Source: Bacillus sp. B15-48
GTDB taxonomy: Bacteria; Bacillota; Bacilli; Bacillales; Cytobacillaceae
Assembly: GCF_016879755.1 (NCBI RefSeq)
Contig: NZ_WOFU01000007.1
Location: 62,001-126,000 of the forward strand
Length of the DNA stretch: 64,000 nucleotides
Direction: 5' to 3'
Shown: one piece after another, positions 1 to 8,838 of the stretch
Layout: every line of letters begins with the position of its first letter
How positions within the stretch are numbered: the stretch's first letter is position 1
Notes under the pieces: model-generated
Databases searched by the model: none
Told to the model about the DNA's origin: nothing
Seen by the model: the letters and a program-made list of their open reading frames with translations, nothing else
Program-made: the position numbers and the translations under genes

Positions 1-376
1 ATAAACCGCCTGCAACAATCGCCGGGATAATAGGTACAAAGATGTCTGACAGCATTTTCACAAATTGTTGAAGCGGATTAAGTTTCTTCGTTGCTTCCCT
101 TTTTACATCACTTGTGGACATTTCATTTTGTCCGGTCAGCTTTGCAAGGTGCTTATACACCTCGTTCACCGTTCCAGCACCTAAAATAATCTGAAATTGA
201 CCGCCTGTTGAAAAAGTCCCTTTCACTGCATCCATATTTTCCAAACTTGCTTTGTCAACGATTGATTCATCATTTAACACCAGTCTTAAGCGTGTGGCAC
301 AATGAGCTGCAGCTGAAACGTTTTCTTGCCCGCCAATTGCATTTAGTAATTCCTGAGCAATTTTTTTGTGATCCAC
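1..376 (-). CDS. PTS EIIBC component, sucrose/trehalose-type (partial)
   Basis: The first 125 codons are present and the rest runs off the left edge. The EIIB domain comes first, with the phosphorylatable cysteine at residue 26 in the motif AHCATRLRL. After a linker, the start of the EIIC membrane domain is visible (FVPIIPAIVAGGL). This is the layout of the sucrose/trehalose EIIBC family, which imports and phosphorylates a disaccharide and needs a separate EIIA; such a gene lies at 1691. The GTG start is preceded by GAGGGGG at a good distance. It lies downstream of, and in line with, the LacI-type gene, with three operators in between. Exact sugar not determinable. Confidence 0.9.
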   Translation of the reverse strand, partial: MDHKKIAQELLNAIGGQENVSAAAHCATRLRLVLNDESIVDKASLENMDAVKGTFSTGGQFQIILGAGTVNEVYKHLAKLTGQNEMSTSDVKREATKKLNPLQQFVKMLSDIFVPIIPAIVAGGL

Positions 377-405
377 CCTGATTCCCCCTCTTTATTCTTT
401 ATTGC

Positions 406-417
406 GGAACCGGTTCC
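406..417. promoter_or_regulatory. LacI-family operator 1 (GGAACCGGTTCC)
   Basis: A perfect 12-bp palindrome between the repressor gene and the EIIBC gene. It lies just downstream of a TATAAT-like box at 419-424 (minus strand), so a bound repressor would cover the transcription start. The same sequence occurs at 481-492 and 1642-1653. The central CG palindrome is typical of LacI/GalR operators. Confidence 0.8.
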
Positions 418-446
418 AATTATAACCAAAGAATATCCACCGATTA

Positions 447-458
447 GGAACCGGGTCC
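447..458. promoter_or_regulatory. LacI-family operator 2 (one mismatch)
   Basis: GGAACCGGGTCC, one base different from the perfect palindrome at 406 and 481. It lies near the -35 region of the presumed EIIBC promoter. The three sites here are 34 to 41 bp apart, which would suit cooperative or looped binding. Confidence 0.7.
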
Positions 459-480
459 AATTTAAGATGAAAAACATTAC

Positions 481-492
481 GGAACCGGTTCC
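481..492. promoter_or_regulatory. LacI-family operator 3 (GGAACCGGTTCC)
   Basis: Perfect copy of the palindrome, immediately beyond the stop codon of the repressor gene and upstream of the EIIBC gene. Its position implies that EIIBC has its own regulated promoter rather than relying only on read-through. Confidence 0.78.
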
Positions 493-502
493 ATCGTTTT
501 TA

Positions 503-1501
503 TTATAGGGCATGATTTGCGTTAATGTCAACGCTTTCTCTCTCCATAATTTCAAAATTTGATATGGTTAGTTTTTCTACCTGCCGCTCATTTACAAGAT
601 TCACGATATTTCTTGCTGCCTTTTCTCCAGCTTCTTTGTAGAAAAACTTCACAGTTGTTAGGCCTGGGTTAATAATTTCTGTTACCTCATAGCCACCAAA
701 ACCTGTGACCGCTATATCCTTAGGAATCGACAAGCCTTCAGAGTAGGCAGCCTTAAGAACACCTAGAGCGATATTATCAGTGGCACAGACAATAATAGGC
801 GGACGGAATTCGCTAATTATTTTATGGGCAGCTGCCTGCGCTGCTGGAATTTTGAAATCAGTCTTAAAAAACTGCACCTGACATTCTTCTGCCTCTTGTA
901 TCGCTTTTTCGAATCCTTGCTTGCGCTTTACCCCTACTGCAATATCTCTTTCCGTTACTCCCAGATAAGCAATGTTTCGATACCCTTTCTCTAGGACATA
1001 ACGCCCCATTGCATAGCCGGCATGATAGTCATCATGGATGAGGCTGTGAATTGCCTCATGCTCTTGACCAATCAATAGGACAGGAATTTTAACCTTTTCA
1101 AAAGCTTGAAGGTGTTGGTCCGTTACCTCTGTTGCCAACAAAATAATCCCTGCGACCTTTTGGTTTGCGAAGCTATAAATACTCTCAATTTCACGTTCTA
1201 AGCTTTGACTTGTATTAGAAATTAGCATCTGATAATTCATTTCCTTTAATTGCTCATCAATTCCAATCAAAGTTTGCGAAGACGCATACGAGTCAAGCCT
1301 CGGTACTATCGCCCCCATTATATTCGTTTTCTTGGCTTTTAAGCTTTGTGCAAACGGGTTTGGTGAATAACCAGTTTCATTAATGGCTTGTTCAATTTTC
1401 TTTTTAGTGGCTTCACCAACTGAGCCGCCATTTAAATACCTAGATACGGTACTTTTGGCAACCCCGGCAATTTTAGCAATATCTAAAATCGTTTTGCTCA
1501 T
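503..1501 (-). CDS. LacI/GalR-family repressor, ScrR-like
   Basis: A 332-residue regulator. The N-terminal HTH (TILDIAKIAGVAKSTVSRYLNG) is the LacI DNA-binding domain; the rest is the periplasmic-binding-protein-like sugar-sensing core. The ATG at 1501 is chosen over one nine codons upstream because GGAG sits eight bases before it and the HTH then starts in register with the family. Flanking copies of GGAACCGGTTCC on both sides (481, 1642) suggest it controls both the EIIBC gene and the divergent EIIA gene. Its closest functional analogues are sucrose repressors, judged from the neighbouring PTS genes; the effector is not proven. Confidence 0.85.
   Translation of the reverse strand: MSKTILDIAKIAGVAKSTVSRYLNGGSVGEATKKKIEQAINETGYSPNPFAQSLKAKKTNIMGAIVPRLDSYASSQTLIGIDEQLKEMNYQMLISNTSQSLEREIESIYSFANQKVAGIILLATEVTDQHLQAFEKVKIPVLLIGQEHEAIHSLIHDDYHAGYAMGRYVLEKGYRNIAYLGVTERDIAVGVKRKQGFEKAIQEAEECQVQFFKTDFKIPAAQAAAHKIISEFRPPIIVCATDNIALGVLKAAYSEGLSIPKDIAVTGFGGYEVTEIINPGLTTVKFFYKEAGEKAARNIVNLVNERQVEKLTISNFEIMERESVDINANHAL
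526..539 (-). promoter_or_regulatory. Candidate cre site for CcpA
   Basis: The minus strand reads AGAAAGCGTTGACA, which matches 13 of 14 positions of the degenerate cre consensus TGWAANCGNTNWCA; only the first base differs. It lies inside the last codons of the repressor gene, upstream of EIIBC. Catabolite repression of a sugar PTS gene by CcpA is expected, but binding is inferred from the match alone. Confidence 0.5.
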
Positions 1502-1565
1502 TTTATCATCTCCATCGTTACTAACCATACATCATTTTACATATTCACAAGAATTGTTATTGATA

Positions 1566-1595
1566 TTGACTGCCTAACGTATTACGTTATATTAT
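1566..1595 (+). promoter_or_regulatory. Promoter of the EIIA gene
   Basis: TTGACT at 1566-1571 and TATTAT at 1590-1595, separated by 18 bp, match the sigma-A pattern. The operator at 1642-1653 lies about 45 bp downstream of the -10 box, where a bound repressor would act as a roadblock, or cooperate with the distant sites. Confidence 0.55.
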
Positions 1596-1641
1596 GATAG
1601 CATAACCAAAAGTTATTTGACCAACTTTTCTACCTCAAAAC

Positions 1642-1653
1642 GGAACCGGTTCC
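1642..1653. promoter_or_regulatory. LacI-family operator 4 (GGAACCGGTTCC)
   Basis: Perfect palindrome between the divergent repressor gene and the EIIA gene, 38 bp before the EIIA start. It links the physically separate EIIA gene to the same regulon as EIIBC and probably also autoregulates the repressor. Confidence 0.78.
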
Positions 1654-1690
1654 GTTAAATTCTTATGATAAAAAACAAGGGGGAATTTTT

Positions 1691-2152
1691 ATGTTTAAAA
1701 ATTTTTTTAAGAAGAAAGCAGATAACGACCCTTCCATCCAAATACCTTTAGAAGGTAAAATTATTTCCATTGAAGATGTTCCGGACCCAGTATTTTCTCA
1801 AAAAATGATGGGAGACGGATTTGCCATTCAACCTGTAAATGGAACAGTGGTTTCACCTGCTGAAGGAGAAGTAATCAGCGTTTTCCCTACAAAACACGCC
1901 GTCACCTTAAAGGATGTTTTCGGAAGAGAGATTTTAATCCATGTGGGAATTGAAACTGTAAATTTAAAAGGTGAAGGATTTACTTCATTTGTAAAAGATG
2001 GTCAAAAGGTGAAAAAAGGACAAAAACTGTTGGAAGTGGATTTTGATTTTATTAAAGGAAAAGTCCCTTCTATCGTAACCCCGGTTGTTTTTACGAACCT
2101 AAAAGAAAACGAAAAAGTAGTGATAAGTGAAAACAGCGTTACCATTGTTTAA
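1691..2152 (+). CDS. PTS EIIA component, glucose family (Crr-like)
   Basis: A 153-residue single-domain EIIA. The two active-site histidines are H69 (TKHAVTL) and H84 ([10 protein letters not shown]); H84 is the phosphoryl acceptor from HPr. It carries phosphate from HPr to an EIIB, most likely that of the sucrose-type EIIBC next door, which has no EIIA of its own in the visible part. RBS GGGGG lies just before the ATG. It is transcribed away from the repressor gene and is followed directly by a terminator. Confidence 0.92.
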   Translation: MFKNFFKKKADNDPSIQIPLEGKIISIEDVPDPVFSQKMMGDGFAIQPVNGTVVSPAEGEVISVFPTKHAVTLKDVFGREILIHVGIETVNLKGEGFTSFVKDGQKVKKGQKLLEVDFDFIKGKVPSIVTPVVFTNLKENEKVVISENSVTIV

Positions 2153-2229
2153 ATCTTTGTAAAAAGGGAAATGGCGTCAAAATTAATAACCAATTGCAAC
2201 TTCGTAAATCCTTTCGAAGAACAAGAATA

Positions 2230-2262
2230 GGCAACAACCACAAGGGTTAGTTGCCTTCTTTT
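2230..2262 (+). terminator. Rho-independent terminator of the EIIA gene
   Basis: GGCAACAACC pairs with GGTTAGTTGCC (one bulge) around a short loop and is followed by TTCTTTT. It overlaps the last codon of the convergent methyltransferase gene. Confidence 0.75.
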
Positions 2263-3719
2263 AAAATGAGTTGCGCTACACACTCGACGTGACTCGTATG
2301 CGGGAACATGTCGACTGGTTGGATATAGCCAACTTTATAGTGTTTGCTGAGCGTTGCAATGTCTTTTGCTAATGTAGATGGGTTGCAGGATACGTAGATG
2401 AATTTTTTTGGCTTTATTTTTAACACGGTATTAAGAAATGTTTCATCACAGCCTGTTCGGGGTGGGTCGACGATGATAACATCCGGTTTCCAACCTTCCT
2501 TTGCCCATTTCGGCAGCCATTGTTCCGCTTTGCCAACTTCGTACTTTGCATGCTTAATTTCGTGTTTACTGGCGTTTTTGCGCGCATCTTCAATTGATTC
2601 TGGGATCACGTCCATGCCTCTTACTTCACTAGCAACATTTGCCAACCATAATCCAATCGTACCAACACCACAGTATGCATCGACGATTTTTTCTTTCCCT
2701 GATAGATTCGCTGCTTTTTTCACTTCATCGTAAAGCCTTACAGTCTGTTCAGGATTGAGTTGAAAAAATGTCCGTGCAGATAACTCAAACTGAAGATCAC
2801 CGAGCGTTTCTTGAATAAAGGCATTTCCCTCTAGAGTCTCCGTTTCATTTCCGAAGATGAGTGAGGTCTTGACACCATTAACGTTCTGGACGACTGATGT
2901 CACTTCAGGCAACCGTTTTTTGATTTCTTGGAGAATCAGCTCTTTTTTCGGTATGTCTTTTTTCGTTGTAATTAACACAATTTGCAGTTCTCCTGATTGT
3001 ACACCGGTTCGTGCGACAATCGTCCGGACGAGCCCTTTTCCTGTTCTTTCATTATAAATTTGGATTTTCAGGTCTTGCAAAATCGCTTTAACAATATTCG
3101 TTGCTTTCGTTGTTGCCGGATGTTGAACCGCACATTGTTCAATGTTTACCAACTTATGGGAATCCACTCCGTACAAACCAGCAAGAATTTTCCCCGATTG
3201 ATTCATACTAACTTGAAACTGGCTTTTGTTTCGATACTCCCACGGTTCATCCATTCCGATTGTTTCACGAATCTCAAGTTCCGCTACCGGCAGCTTCGTA
3301 TGACGTTCCAACGCCTGAACAACGATATCACGCTTTTCTTTTAACTGTTGTGAGTAATCCAAATGCTGCAGCTGACACCCGCCGCATTCTTCATAAACGG
3401 GGCATACAGGCTTTACGCGATGCTCGGAAGGCCTTCTGATTTTTTTAATGCGGGCCTCCGAATACTTCGGATGGACCTTCGTAACTTCCGCAACAACCTC
3501 TTCCCCCGGAAGAGCTCCAGGGACAAACACCACATGGCGTTTAAAATAACCTACTCCCTCCCCATTAATTCCTAGCCTTTTGATCGTAAGCGGAAAGGTT
3601 TGTTTTAGCTCCATTTTTACGGATTGATTTTGTTTCCCCTCCTGCTTTTGTTTCATACTTTGCGGATGTTGTTTATTTTCTTGGCGGTATTTCTTCAGTT
3701 TCTTTTCGTCGTTTTTCAA
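2247..3719 (-). CDS. rlmD: 23S rRNA (uracil-5-)-methyltransferase, RlmD/RumA family (YfjO-like)
   Basis: A 490-residue class I methyltransferase. A lysine-rich N-terminus is followed by a TRAM domain (about 40-100), then the iron-sulfur ligands C106, C112, C115 and C196. The C-terminal SAM-binding domain has [11 protein letters not shown], the VDPPRTGC motif and the catalytic cysteine in YVSCNPSTL. The family methylates C5 of a uracil in 23S rRNA. B. subtilis has two paralogues, YefA and YfjO; the neighbour yfjP points to YfjO. TTG start with GGAGTG eight bases upstream. Probably co-transcribed with the glycosylase gene 15 bp upstream. Confidence 0.88.
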   Translation of the reverse strand: MKNDEKKLKKYRQENKQHPQSMKQKQEGKQNQSVKMELKQTFPLTIKRLGINGEGVGYFKRHVVFVPGALPGEEVVAEVTKVHPKYSEARIKKIRRPSEHRVKPVCPVYEECGGCQLQHLDYSQQLKEKRDIVVQALERHTKLPVAELEIRETIGMDEPWEYRNKSQFQVSMNQSGKILAGLYGVDSHKLVNIEQCAVQHPATTKATNIVKAILQDLKIQIYNERTGKGLVRTIVARTGVQSGELQIVLITTKKDIPKKELILQEIKKRLPEVTSVVQNVNGVKTSLIFGNETETLEGNAFIQETLGDLQFELSARTFFQLNPEQTVRLYDEVKKAANLSGKEKIVDAYCGVGTIGLWLANVASEVRGMDVIPESIEDARKNASKHEIKHAKYEVGKAEQWLPKWAKEGWKPDVIIVDPPRTGCDETFLNTVLKIKPKKFIYVSCNPSTLAKDIATLSKHYKVGYIQPVDMFPHTSHVECVAQLILKEGN

Positions 3720-3734
3720 ATTGTTTTCACTCCA

Positions 3735-4598
3735 TTATTCGATGCTTCTCCATAAATATAGCGAAGCATAACTTAAATACGGCTCCCACGGTTGTTTAAG
3801 CTTTCCCATCATTTCCTGTGACGGTTTTTCCTCAAGTTGATAATACTTCTTTAAGGCGTTTTGCAAGCCAATATCTGCCATTGGAAAGAGGTTTAGCCGG
3901 CCTAGTCCAAACATAAGGAAATTTTGCACAGTCCAAGGCCCAATCCCGCGTATTTTAATTAATCGTGCGGTAATTTCTTCATCTGACATCTTTTTCATTT
4001 CAGCAATATCAACTTTACCTGATGCAACTATTTCTCCAAGCCCGATAATATATTCTGCTTTTCGACCACTGAATTGCATCTCACGCAACTGCTCAACATT
4101 TAAACTTGCGACTTTTTCTGGTGTCGGATAAAACCAGACTCCATCTCTTTCCGTTCCGAATTCTTTTACAAAACGCTCCGACAATTTATAAGCAAAGGCA
4201 AGATTGAGCTGTTGATGGATAATGCATTTTAATAAGCAGCCGAACGGATCAAAATCAAGTACGAGTGGCGTTCCGTAATGTTCTTGGAACAATGCTTTTA
4301 AATCAGTAGTTTGAAAATGCTCATGAACTTTATCTATATGAGTGTTCCAGGCGAAAATTTCATGCAAGCGGCTAAGAGTCTTTTCCTTTTCACCCGTTCC
4401 TCTAACAATAAATAAAGGTTCTTCTAGATTTCCGTTTCCTTCTACCTCTGCAATAATCGGCTGATTCATTACATTTGAAATTGGAACTTTCACTTGTTTA
4501 TTTTCAATATCGACTGAATGCAGTGGATCTAGCGCTAAACGTTCTAATGCCCGTTCAAAATGATAAGGTCCATTTATCGCAATCGTTTCTTGCCACAT
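3735..4598 (-). CDS. yfjP: DNA-3-methyladenine glycosylase II, AlkA/YfjP family
   Basis: A 287-residue base-excision repair glycosylase. An AlkA_N-like region covers the first 110 residues, then an HhH-GPD fold with the hairpin IRGIGPWTV (217-224) and catalytic D242 in PMADIGLQ. It removes alkylated purines such as 3-methyladenine by cleaving the N-glycosidic bond. The order yfjP-yfjO-pdaA matches B. subtilis. An AAAGGGCGG ribosome site precedes the ATG. Confidence 0.88.
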   Translation of the reverse strand: MWQETIAINGPYHFERALERLALDPLHSVDIENKQVKVPISNVMNQPIIAEVEGNGNLEEPLFIVRGTGEKEKTLSRLHEIFAWNTHIDKVHEHFQTTDLKALFQEHYGTPLVLDFDPFGCLLKCIIHQQLNLAFAYKLSERFVKEFGTERDGVWFYPTPEKVASLNVEQLREMQFSGRKAEYIIGLGEIVASGKVDIAEMKKMSDEEITARLIKIRGIGPWTVQNFLMFGLGRLNLFPMADIGLQNALKKYYQLEEKPSQEMMGKLKQPWEPYLSYASLYLWRSIE

Positions 4599-4782
4599 AA
4601 AATCCGCCCTTTATGGATGACCTTAAACATGCTCATAAAGTACTCATACGATTCTCATATGATTCACCATGGTCATTCCTGTCCATTTTCCCGTATTATA
4701 ACATGATTACGATTCCTTTTCTTAAAATTCAAGTTTCAAATACATTCAAATGACAAAGCCTCTCTTTAAGCTCATTAATTTT

Positions 4783-4813
4783 AAAAGCCCGAACCCCTAC
4801 ACAGTTCGGACTT
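4783..4813 (-). terminator. Terminator of pdaA
   Basis: On the minus strand AAGTCCGAAC pairs with GTTCGGGCTT (one mismatch) and runs into TTTAAAATT, right after the pdaA stop codon. Confidence 0.7.
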
Positions 4814-4830
4814 ACCAGGCGATGAGTTTC

Positions 4831-5637
4831 TTATTTTTTGTGCAACATCGGATGATCTAATTCTTTCGAAGCAAAAAGGTCATCCAAACTTTTAAATGTG
4901 TAACCTTGCTTTTTCAAATCTTTAATCACTTTTTCCAAAGCATCGGCATTGTCTTTTGAGACTGTGTGCAACAACAAAATTGCTCCAGGGTGAATTTGTT
5001 TCATAATATTGTTATAAGAATACTCCCAACCTCTTTGCTTATCTGTATGCCAATCAACAAATGCGAGCGACCAGAGCACATGTGTATAGCCGGCCTCTTT
5101 TGCCAGTTTTAATGTCCGTTCACTAAATACACCACGTGGCGGCCTTAAATAAGACATCTGTTTTTGGCCGGTTATCTCATAGGTTAAGGCTCGAACCTTT
5201 TCAAGTTCCCTTTTCACCCGTGCATCATCGACTTGCGTTAAATCAGGATGGTAGTAGGAGTGATTCCCGACAATATGCCCTTCCTCCACCATTCGAACCA
5301 CTTGATCTTCGGCACTTTCTAAGTAATGTCCCGTCACAAAAAAAGTAGCTGGTACTTTCTCTTTTTTCAAAACATCTAAAATCTGATTCGTATAACCATT
5401 TTCATAGCCATTATCAAAGGTTAAATAAATCTCTTTCTTGCTTGTATCGCCCATGTAGACAGCTCCATATTTTTCAAGTAGCTGTTCAAGCACATTACCC
5501 GCATCTGCCGGCCGTCCTTCTTGCCCTTTCTTAAATCCCCAATGAATCGGAGTATTCGGAACTGCCGACTGCGCGAACGGACTTGCGATAAAGAATAAAA
5601 AAACCATTGCTAATACGATTTTGATTATCTTTTTCAT
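4831..5637 (-). CDS. pdaA: Polysaccharide deacetylase PdaA (muramic delta-lactam synthesis)
   Basis: A 268-residue secreted NodB-homology deacetylase with an N-terminal signal peptide (about 1-25). Motif 1 reads TFDNGYENG, with N76 where most family members have Asp; this substitution is characteristic of PdaA. Metal ligands H126 and H130 lie in GNHSYYH; LRPPRG and LLLHT are motifs 3 and 5. PdaA deacetylates muramic acid in spore cortex so that muramic delta-lactam forms and the cortex can be degraded on germination. Its presence implies a spore former. RBS GGAGGAG. Its own terminator follows. Confidence 0.93.
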   Translation of the reverse strand: MKKIIKIVLAMVFLFFIASPFAQSAVPNTPIHWGFKKGQEGRPADAGNVLEQLLEKYGAVYMGDTSKKEIYLTFDNGYENGYTNQILDVLKKEKVPATFFVTGHYLESAEDQVVRMVEEGHIVGNHSYYHPDLTQVDDARVKRELEKVRALTYEITGQKQMSYLRPPRGVFSERTLKLAKEAGYTHVLWSLAFVDWHTDKQRGWEYSYNNIMKQIHPGAILLLHTVSKDNADALEKVIKDLKKQGYTFKSLDDLFASKELDHPMLHKK

Positions 5638-5693
5638 TCTGCTCCTCCAAAGATGTTTTTTTATATTGTTTGTTTAAAGGTGAAAAATAAACA

Positions 5694-5725
5694 AAAAGCA
5701 GCGCGAATATTTTCGCACTGCTTTT
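5694..5725. terminator. Terminator between fumarase and pdaA
   Basis: AAAAGCAGCGCGAA pairs with TTCGCACTGCTTTT (one mismatch) around a 4-base loop. The A and T tracts on both sides make it usable in both directions; on the minus strand it ends the fumarase transcript. Confidence 0.8.
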
Positions 5726-5729
5726 CCTG

Positions 5730-7286
5730 TTATTTAAAAACGGGTTCTTTAAATTGTGCTAGTTTTTCAAGGGAAGATTTTTCTACATCTTCATGTAAAC
5801 TGTTTCCATGAGAGTCCATCGTTACAACGGCAGTAAAATCTTCTACTGTTAAATGCCACATCGCTTCTGGAATTCCAAAATTCATTAAGTCAACGCCATC
5901 TACACTTTTCACACACTCAGCGTAATATTGAGCCGCACCGCCGATTGCATTTAAGTAAACACCGCCATGCTCTTTTAAGGCCGCAAGTGTTTTAGGTCCC
6001 ATTCCACCTTTTCCGATGACTGCACGAATGCCAAATTTCTTCATTATATCTCCTTGATACGGCTCCTCACGAATACTAGTTGTTGGACCCGCAGCTTTTA
6101 CATGCCAGTTGCCCTCTTCATCTTTTAACATGACTGGGCCACAATGGTAGATGACTTGACCATTTAAATCAACAGGAGCATCGTTGTCCATTAAATATTT
6201 ATGAATGGCATCACGGCCTGTGTACATTCTTCCAGTGATTTTTACAACATCCCCAACCTTTAATTGACGGATTTGTTCTTCTGAAATTGGGGCAGTTAGT
6301 GTAATTGCTTTTTGAGCCTTTTCTTCCGCAGATGCAGCTGCTACTTCTTCCTGTTGTTTCTCTTCTGCAAAATCAACATTTTCACCTTCTTGGTAAAGCC
6401 AGTCTTGAATTTCACCCGTTTCTGGATTCACATTAACTCCAAGGCGGCGGAACGCCCAACAGTTGTAGGCAACAGAAACAAAGAAGCTTGCCGGGATACG
6501 GTTCATAACCCCAACTTTACAGCCAAGAAGGGTTGTTTCACCACCAAAACCCATCGTTCCAATTCCAAGTTTGTTCGCATTTGCCATCACATACTCTTCA
6601 AGTTGACGTAGTTCTTCATTTGGATTGACATCATCTACAGAACGGAATAATTGTTCCTTCGCTAAATCATAGCCAGACGAACGATCTCCACCAATTCCTA
6701 CACCGATAAATCCTGCACTACAGCCTTGACCTTGCGCTTGGTATACAGAATGCATGACGCACTTGCGAATCCCATCAAGGTCACGACCCGCACGACCAAG
6801 CCCCTCTAATTCGCATGGCAAGCTGTACTGAATGTTTTTATTCTCACATCCGCCGCCTTTTAAAATTAAGCGAGCATCAATATAGTCTTTTTCCCATTGT
6901 TCAAATTTAATGACAGGCGTCCCGCCACCTAGATTATCGCCGCTATTCTCCCCAGTAAGCGAGTCGACAGAGTTTGGACGTAATTTCCCGTCTTTTGTTG
7001 CTAAGGCGATTGCTTCTTGAATGGCTTTTTTCATTTCAAACTGGTTCGCCCCAACTGGAACTTTAATTTTAAACGTTGGTAACCCTGTATCTTGGCAAAT
7101 AGGAGAAACATTATCATCAGCCATTTTAATATTATTTGTTATGGTCGCTAAGCTCATCGCTGACCTTGTACCAGCACTTTCTTGTTCTTTTGCACGCTTA
7201 ATTTCTCGGCGGACGTCCTTTGGCAATTTTGTCGATGTTTCTACAATCAGCTTGTACATGCTTTCTTGAAACTTCTCAATATTCAT
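5730..7286 (-). CDS. Class I fumarate hydratase (alpha-beta fused)
   Basis: A 518-residue iron-sulfur fumarase of the FumA/FumB type, in which the catalytic alpha part (about 1-290) and the beta part (about 335-518) form one chain. It interconverts fumarate and malate in the TCA cycle. The family binds an oxygen-sensitive [4Fe-4S] cluster; matching cysteines are seen in ISPICQDTG, GGGCENK and TTLLGC. A lower-complexity Glu/Ala linker lies around 310-330. The ATG at 7286 is preferred to a TTG two codons upstream because GAGGG sits eight bases before it. It stands alone between two terminators. Confidence 0.9.
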   Translation of the reverse strand: MNIEKFQESMYKLIVETSTKLPKDVRREIKRAKEQESAGTRSAMSLATITNNIKMADDNVSPICQDTGLPTFKIKVPVGANQFEMKKAIQEAIALATKDGKLRPNSVDSLTGENSGDNLGGGTPVIKFEQWEKDYIDARLILKGGGCENKNIQYSLPCELEGLGRAGRDLDGIRKCVMHSVYQAQGQGCSAGFIGVGIGGDRSSGYDLAKEQLFRSVDDVNPNEELRQLEEYVMANANKLGIGTMGFGGETTLLGCKVGVMNRIPASFFVSVAYNCWAFRRLGVNVNPETGEIQDWLYQEGENVDFAEEKQQEEVAAASAEEKAQKAITLTAPISEEQIRQLKVGDVVKITGRMYTGRDAIHKYLMDNDAPVDLNGQVIYHCGPVMLKDEEGNWHVKAAGPTTSIREEPYQGDIMKKFGIRAVIGKGGMGPKTLAALKEHGGVYLNAIGGAAQYYAECVKSVDGVDLMNFGIPEAMWHLTVEDFTAVVTMDSHGNSLHEDVEKSSLEKLAQFKEPVFK

Positions 7287-7451
7287 TGTCAAATCCCTCT
7301 CCTTTGCTCCCTTTGCTCATTAAGTAATTTGTGTGAATTTTCTATAACAATACCGCTTTCATTATACTCCTATACGGTTTTTTTTAAAAGATAAAAGCAA
7401 AAATCCATTATTGGAATTATTCGTTAATAGTCAAATCACCCTACAAACGAA

Positions 7452-7475
7452 AAGAGACCTCAGAATAGGCCTCTT
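7452..7475 (-). terminator. Terminator after the SE1561-like gene
   Basis: AAGAGGCCT pairs with AGGTCTCTT on the minus strand and is followed by TTCGTTTG, ten bases after the stop of the small gene. Confidence 0.7.
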
Positions 7476-7485
7476 CCTAACAGAA

Positions 7486-7671
7486 CTATGAATCACGATT
7501 TTTAAATTCGCGGCATTTAGCATCCATTTCTTCGACGATCGCAATCATACGGTCGATATCTTCAAGGTCTGCTTCTTCAGGGTTGATCGCATCCAATAAA
7601 TCCATAAATGCGGTCAAGCGGTGTTTCAAAAAGACAACCTGTGTGTTTGAATCATTAATCGGACTTCCCAA
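7486..7671 (-). CDS. Small conserved protein, SE1561-like
   Basis: A 61-residue acidic, helical protein. From memory it resembles the small Bacilli-specific proteins named after Staphylococcus SE1561: a central LDAINPEEADLEDIDRM segment and a C-terminal EMDAKC helix. Function unknown. TTG start with AAAGGAG ten bases upstream, and a dedicated terminator, so it is a real single-gene unit. The family name is a recollection that could not be searched. Confidence 0.65.
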   Translation of the reverse strand: MGSPINDSNTQVVFLKHRLTAFMDLLDAINPEEADLEDIDRMIAIVEEMDAKCREFKNRDS

Positions 7672-7998
7672 GCAACTCTCTCTCCTTTCACTTTACCGTT
7701 TTTATCCTACCGAAATTAAAGAAATCTTGCAAATTTAATTAAACGGTTGATTAACAAAATACCACTTCGTTCATTCCGTTAAAAAGCTGATAAAGAAAAC
7801 TCGCCGATTGGCGAGCCCTTAAGGGTGAAGACAGAGGCGTAGTCGCGCTGTGCCCGATTGATGTTCCTAAGGGCTAAAGCCCAAAGAAAAACTTTATTGC
7901 CCTTATGCGTTAGGAAAGTATAAATTGCAAAATTTATACTTTCCATTAGCCAACAAAAATCGTAACCTACAACCTTTTACGCCAGCCTTTTTTAAAAC
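7672..7998. other. Intergenic region rich in hairpins
   Basis: No gene is seen in this 327-bp stretch. It holds CTCGCC-GATT-GGCGAG (7800-7815), which on the minus strand runs into TTTTCTTT and ends the yfkD transcript. Next come CCCTTAAGGG and GGGCTAAAGCCC palindromic pieces, and a perfect 14-bp stem with a GCAA loop (7913-7944). See findings. Confidence 0.6.
7800..7815 (-). terminator. Terminator of yfkD
   Basis: Six perfect base pairs (CTCGCC/GGCGAG) closed by a 4-base loop; on the minus strand the stem is followed by TTTTCTTT. It is about 185 bp past the yfkD stop codon. Confidence 0.55.
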
Positions 7999-8838
7999 TT
8001 ATCTTGGACGCTCGCTAGCAACAAAGCCGAACGACACATGGTCTTGAATTGGAATCCATGCTCCAATTCCTTGTGAAGTAACATTTTTTACAACGATTGT
8101 TTTCTTATTTCCTTTTAGCATTAAATACACTTCACCAAAAGTGACTTTTCCTTTTTCGTTAATCGCTGGTGCATAGGCATATAAATACCCTAAACGTTTA
8201 GGTTGGATATTATATATTTGATCTTTTTTCGTCCCTGCTCCAACAATTGTTTCAAAAGCGAGTGGCAACCCTGTTTTTTTAGCGGCTTTTAACATCATCA
8301 TTTTTTGAACTTCTTCAGCATTTTTAATTTTTGCCGTCAGTCCACCTCTAACCACTTTTTGCTGCTCTTGAACATAATGAATTTGATACGGTGATCTACC
8401 ACCACGATTATCATAATAATTTGTATTTATCTTTTGGTATTCCCAATTTGGAGAAGTCTCTGTCGACTCATAATTTAACGGCCATTCCCCTAGATAAACA
8501 ATTGCCCTGTATCCGAATGCAAATGGTGTACTATTAATGGTTGTTTCGTTTAACATTCGAATTAAATCAGGGTTTTCAATTTTTACCTTTGATGTAGAAA
8601 TCAACTCTTTTGATAAATCACTAGGTTGAAGAAATGGTAAATCTTCTGTTGGATTTGGATAAGTATTCTCCTTCGTTACATTCATCACTGAATTTGGAAT
8701 GGCATATTTTGCTTTTGCCTCTTGTTTTACTGGTGCTTGTTTCTTTTCATCCTTTGCTGGATCCTTTTCAGCTGAAACAGATGGGAAAAATGAAAACATC
8801 AAAGCTAAGGTTAAAAGGATGATTACATACTTTTTCAT
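7999..8838 (-). CDS. yfkD: YfkD family secreted protein
   Basis: A 279-residue protein with a signal peptide (about 1-23, ending SVSA) and a charged Lys/Asp/Glu linker, then the conserved YfkD core (IPNSV..NTYPNPTEDLP, ENPDLIRMLNE, NYESTETSPNWEYQKINTNY, KRLGYLYAYAP, QGIGAWIP). It is exported and of unknown function; B. subtilis yfkD is reported in the sigma-B/sporulation-related literature only loosely. RBS AAAGGAG nine bases before the ATG. Its position next to yfkF agrees with B. subtilis order. Confidence 0.88.
   Translation of the reverse strand: MKKYVIILLTLALMFSFFPSVSAEKDPAKDEKKQAPVKQEAKAKYAIPNSVMNVTKENTYPNPTEDLPFLQPSDLSKELISTSKVKIENPDLIRMLNETTINSTPFAFGYRAIVYLGEWPLNYESTETSPNWEYQKINTNYYDNRGGRSPYQIHYVQEQQKVVRGGLTAKIKNAEEVQKMMMLKAAKKTGLPLAFETIVGAGTKKDQIYNIQPKRLGYLYAYAPAINEKGKVTFGEVYLMLKGNKKTIVVKNVTSQGIGAWIPIQDHVSFGFVASERPR

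Noticed and set aside
7800-7880. c-di-AMP (ydaO) or another known riboswitch in the yfkD-SE1561 gap
   Set aside because: The hairpins do not show the conserved ydaO, SAM, purine or GEMM sequence elements on either strand, and the downstream gene has no fitting role.
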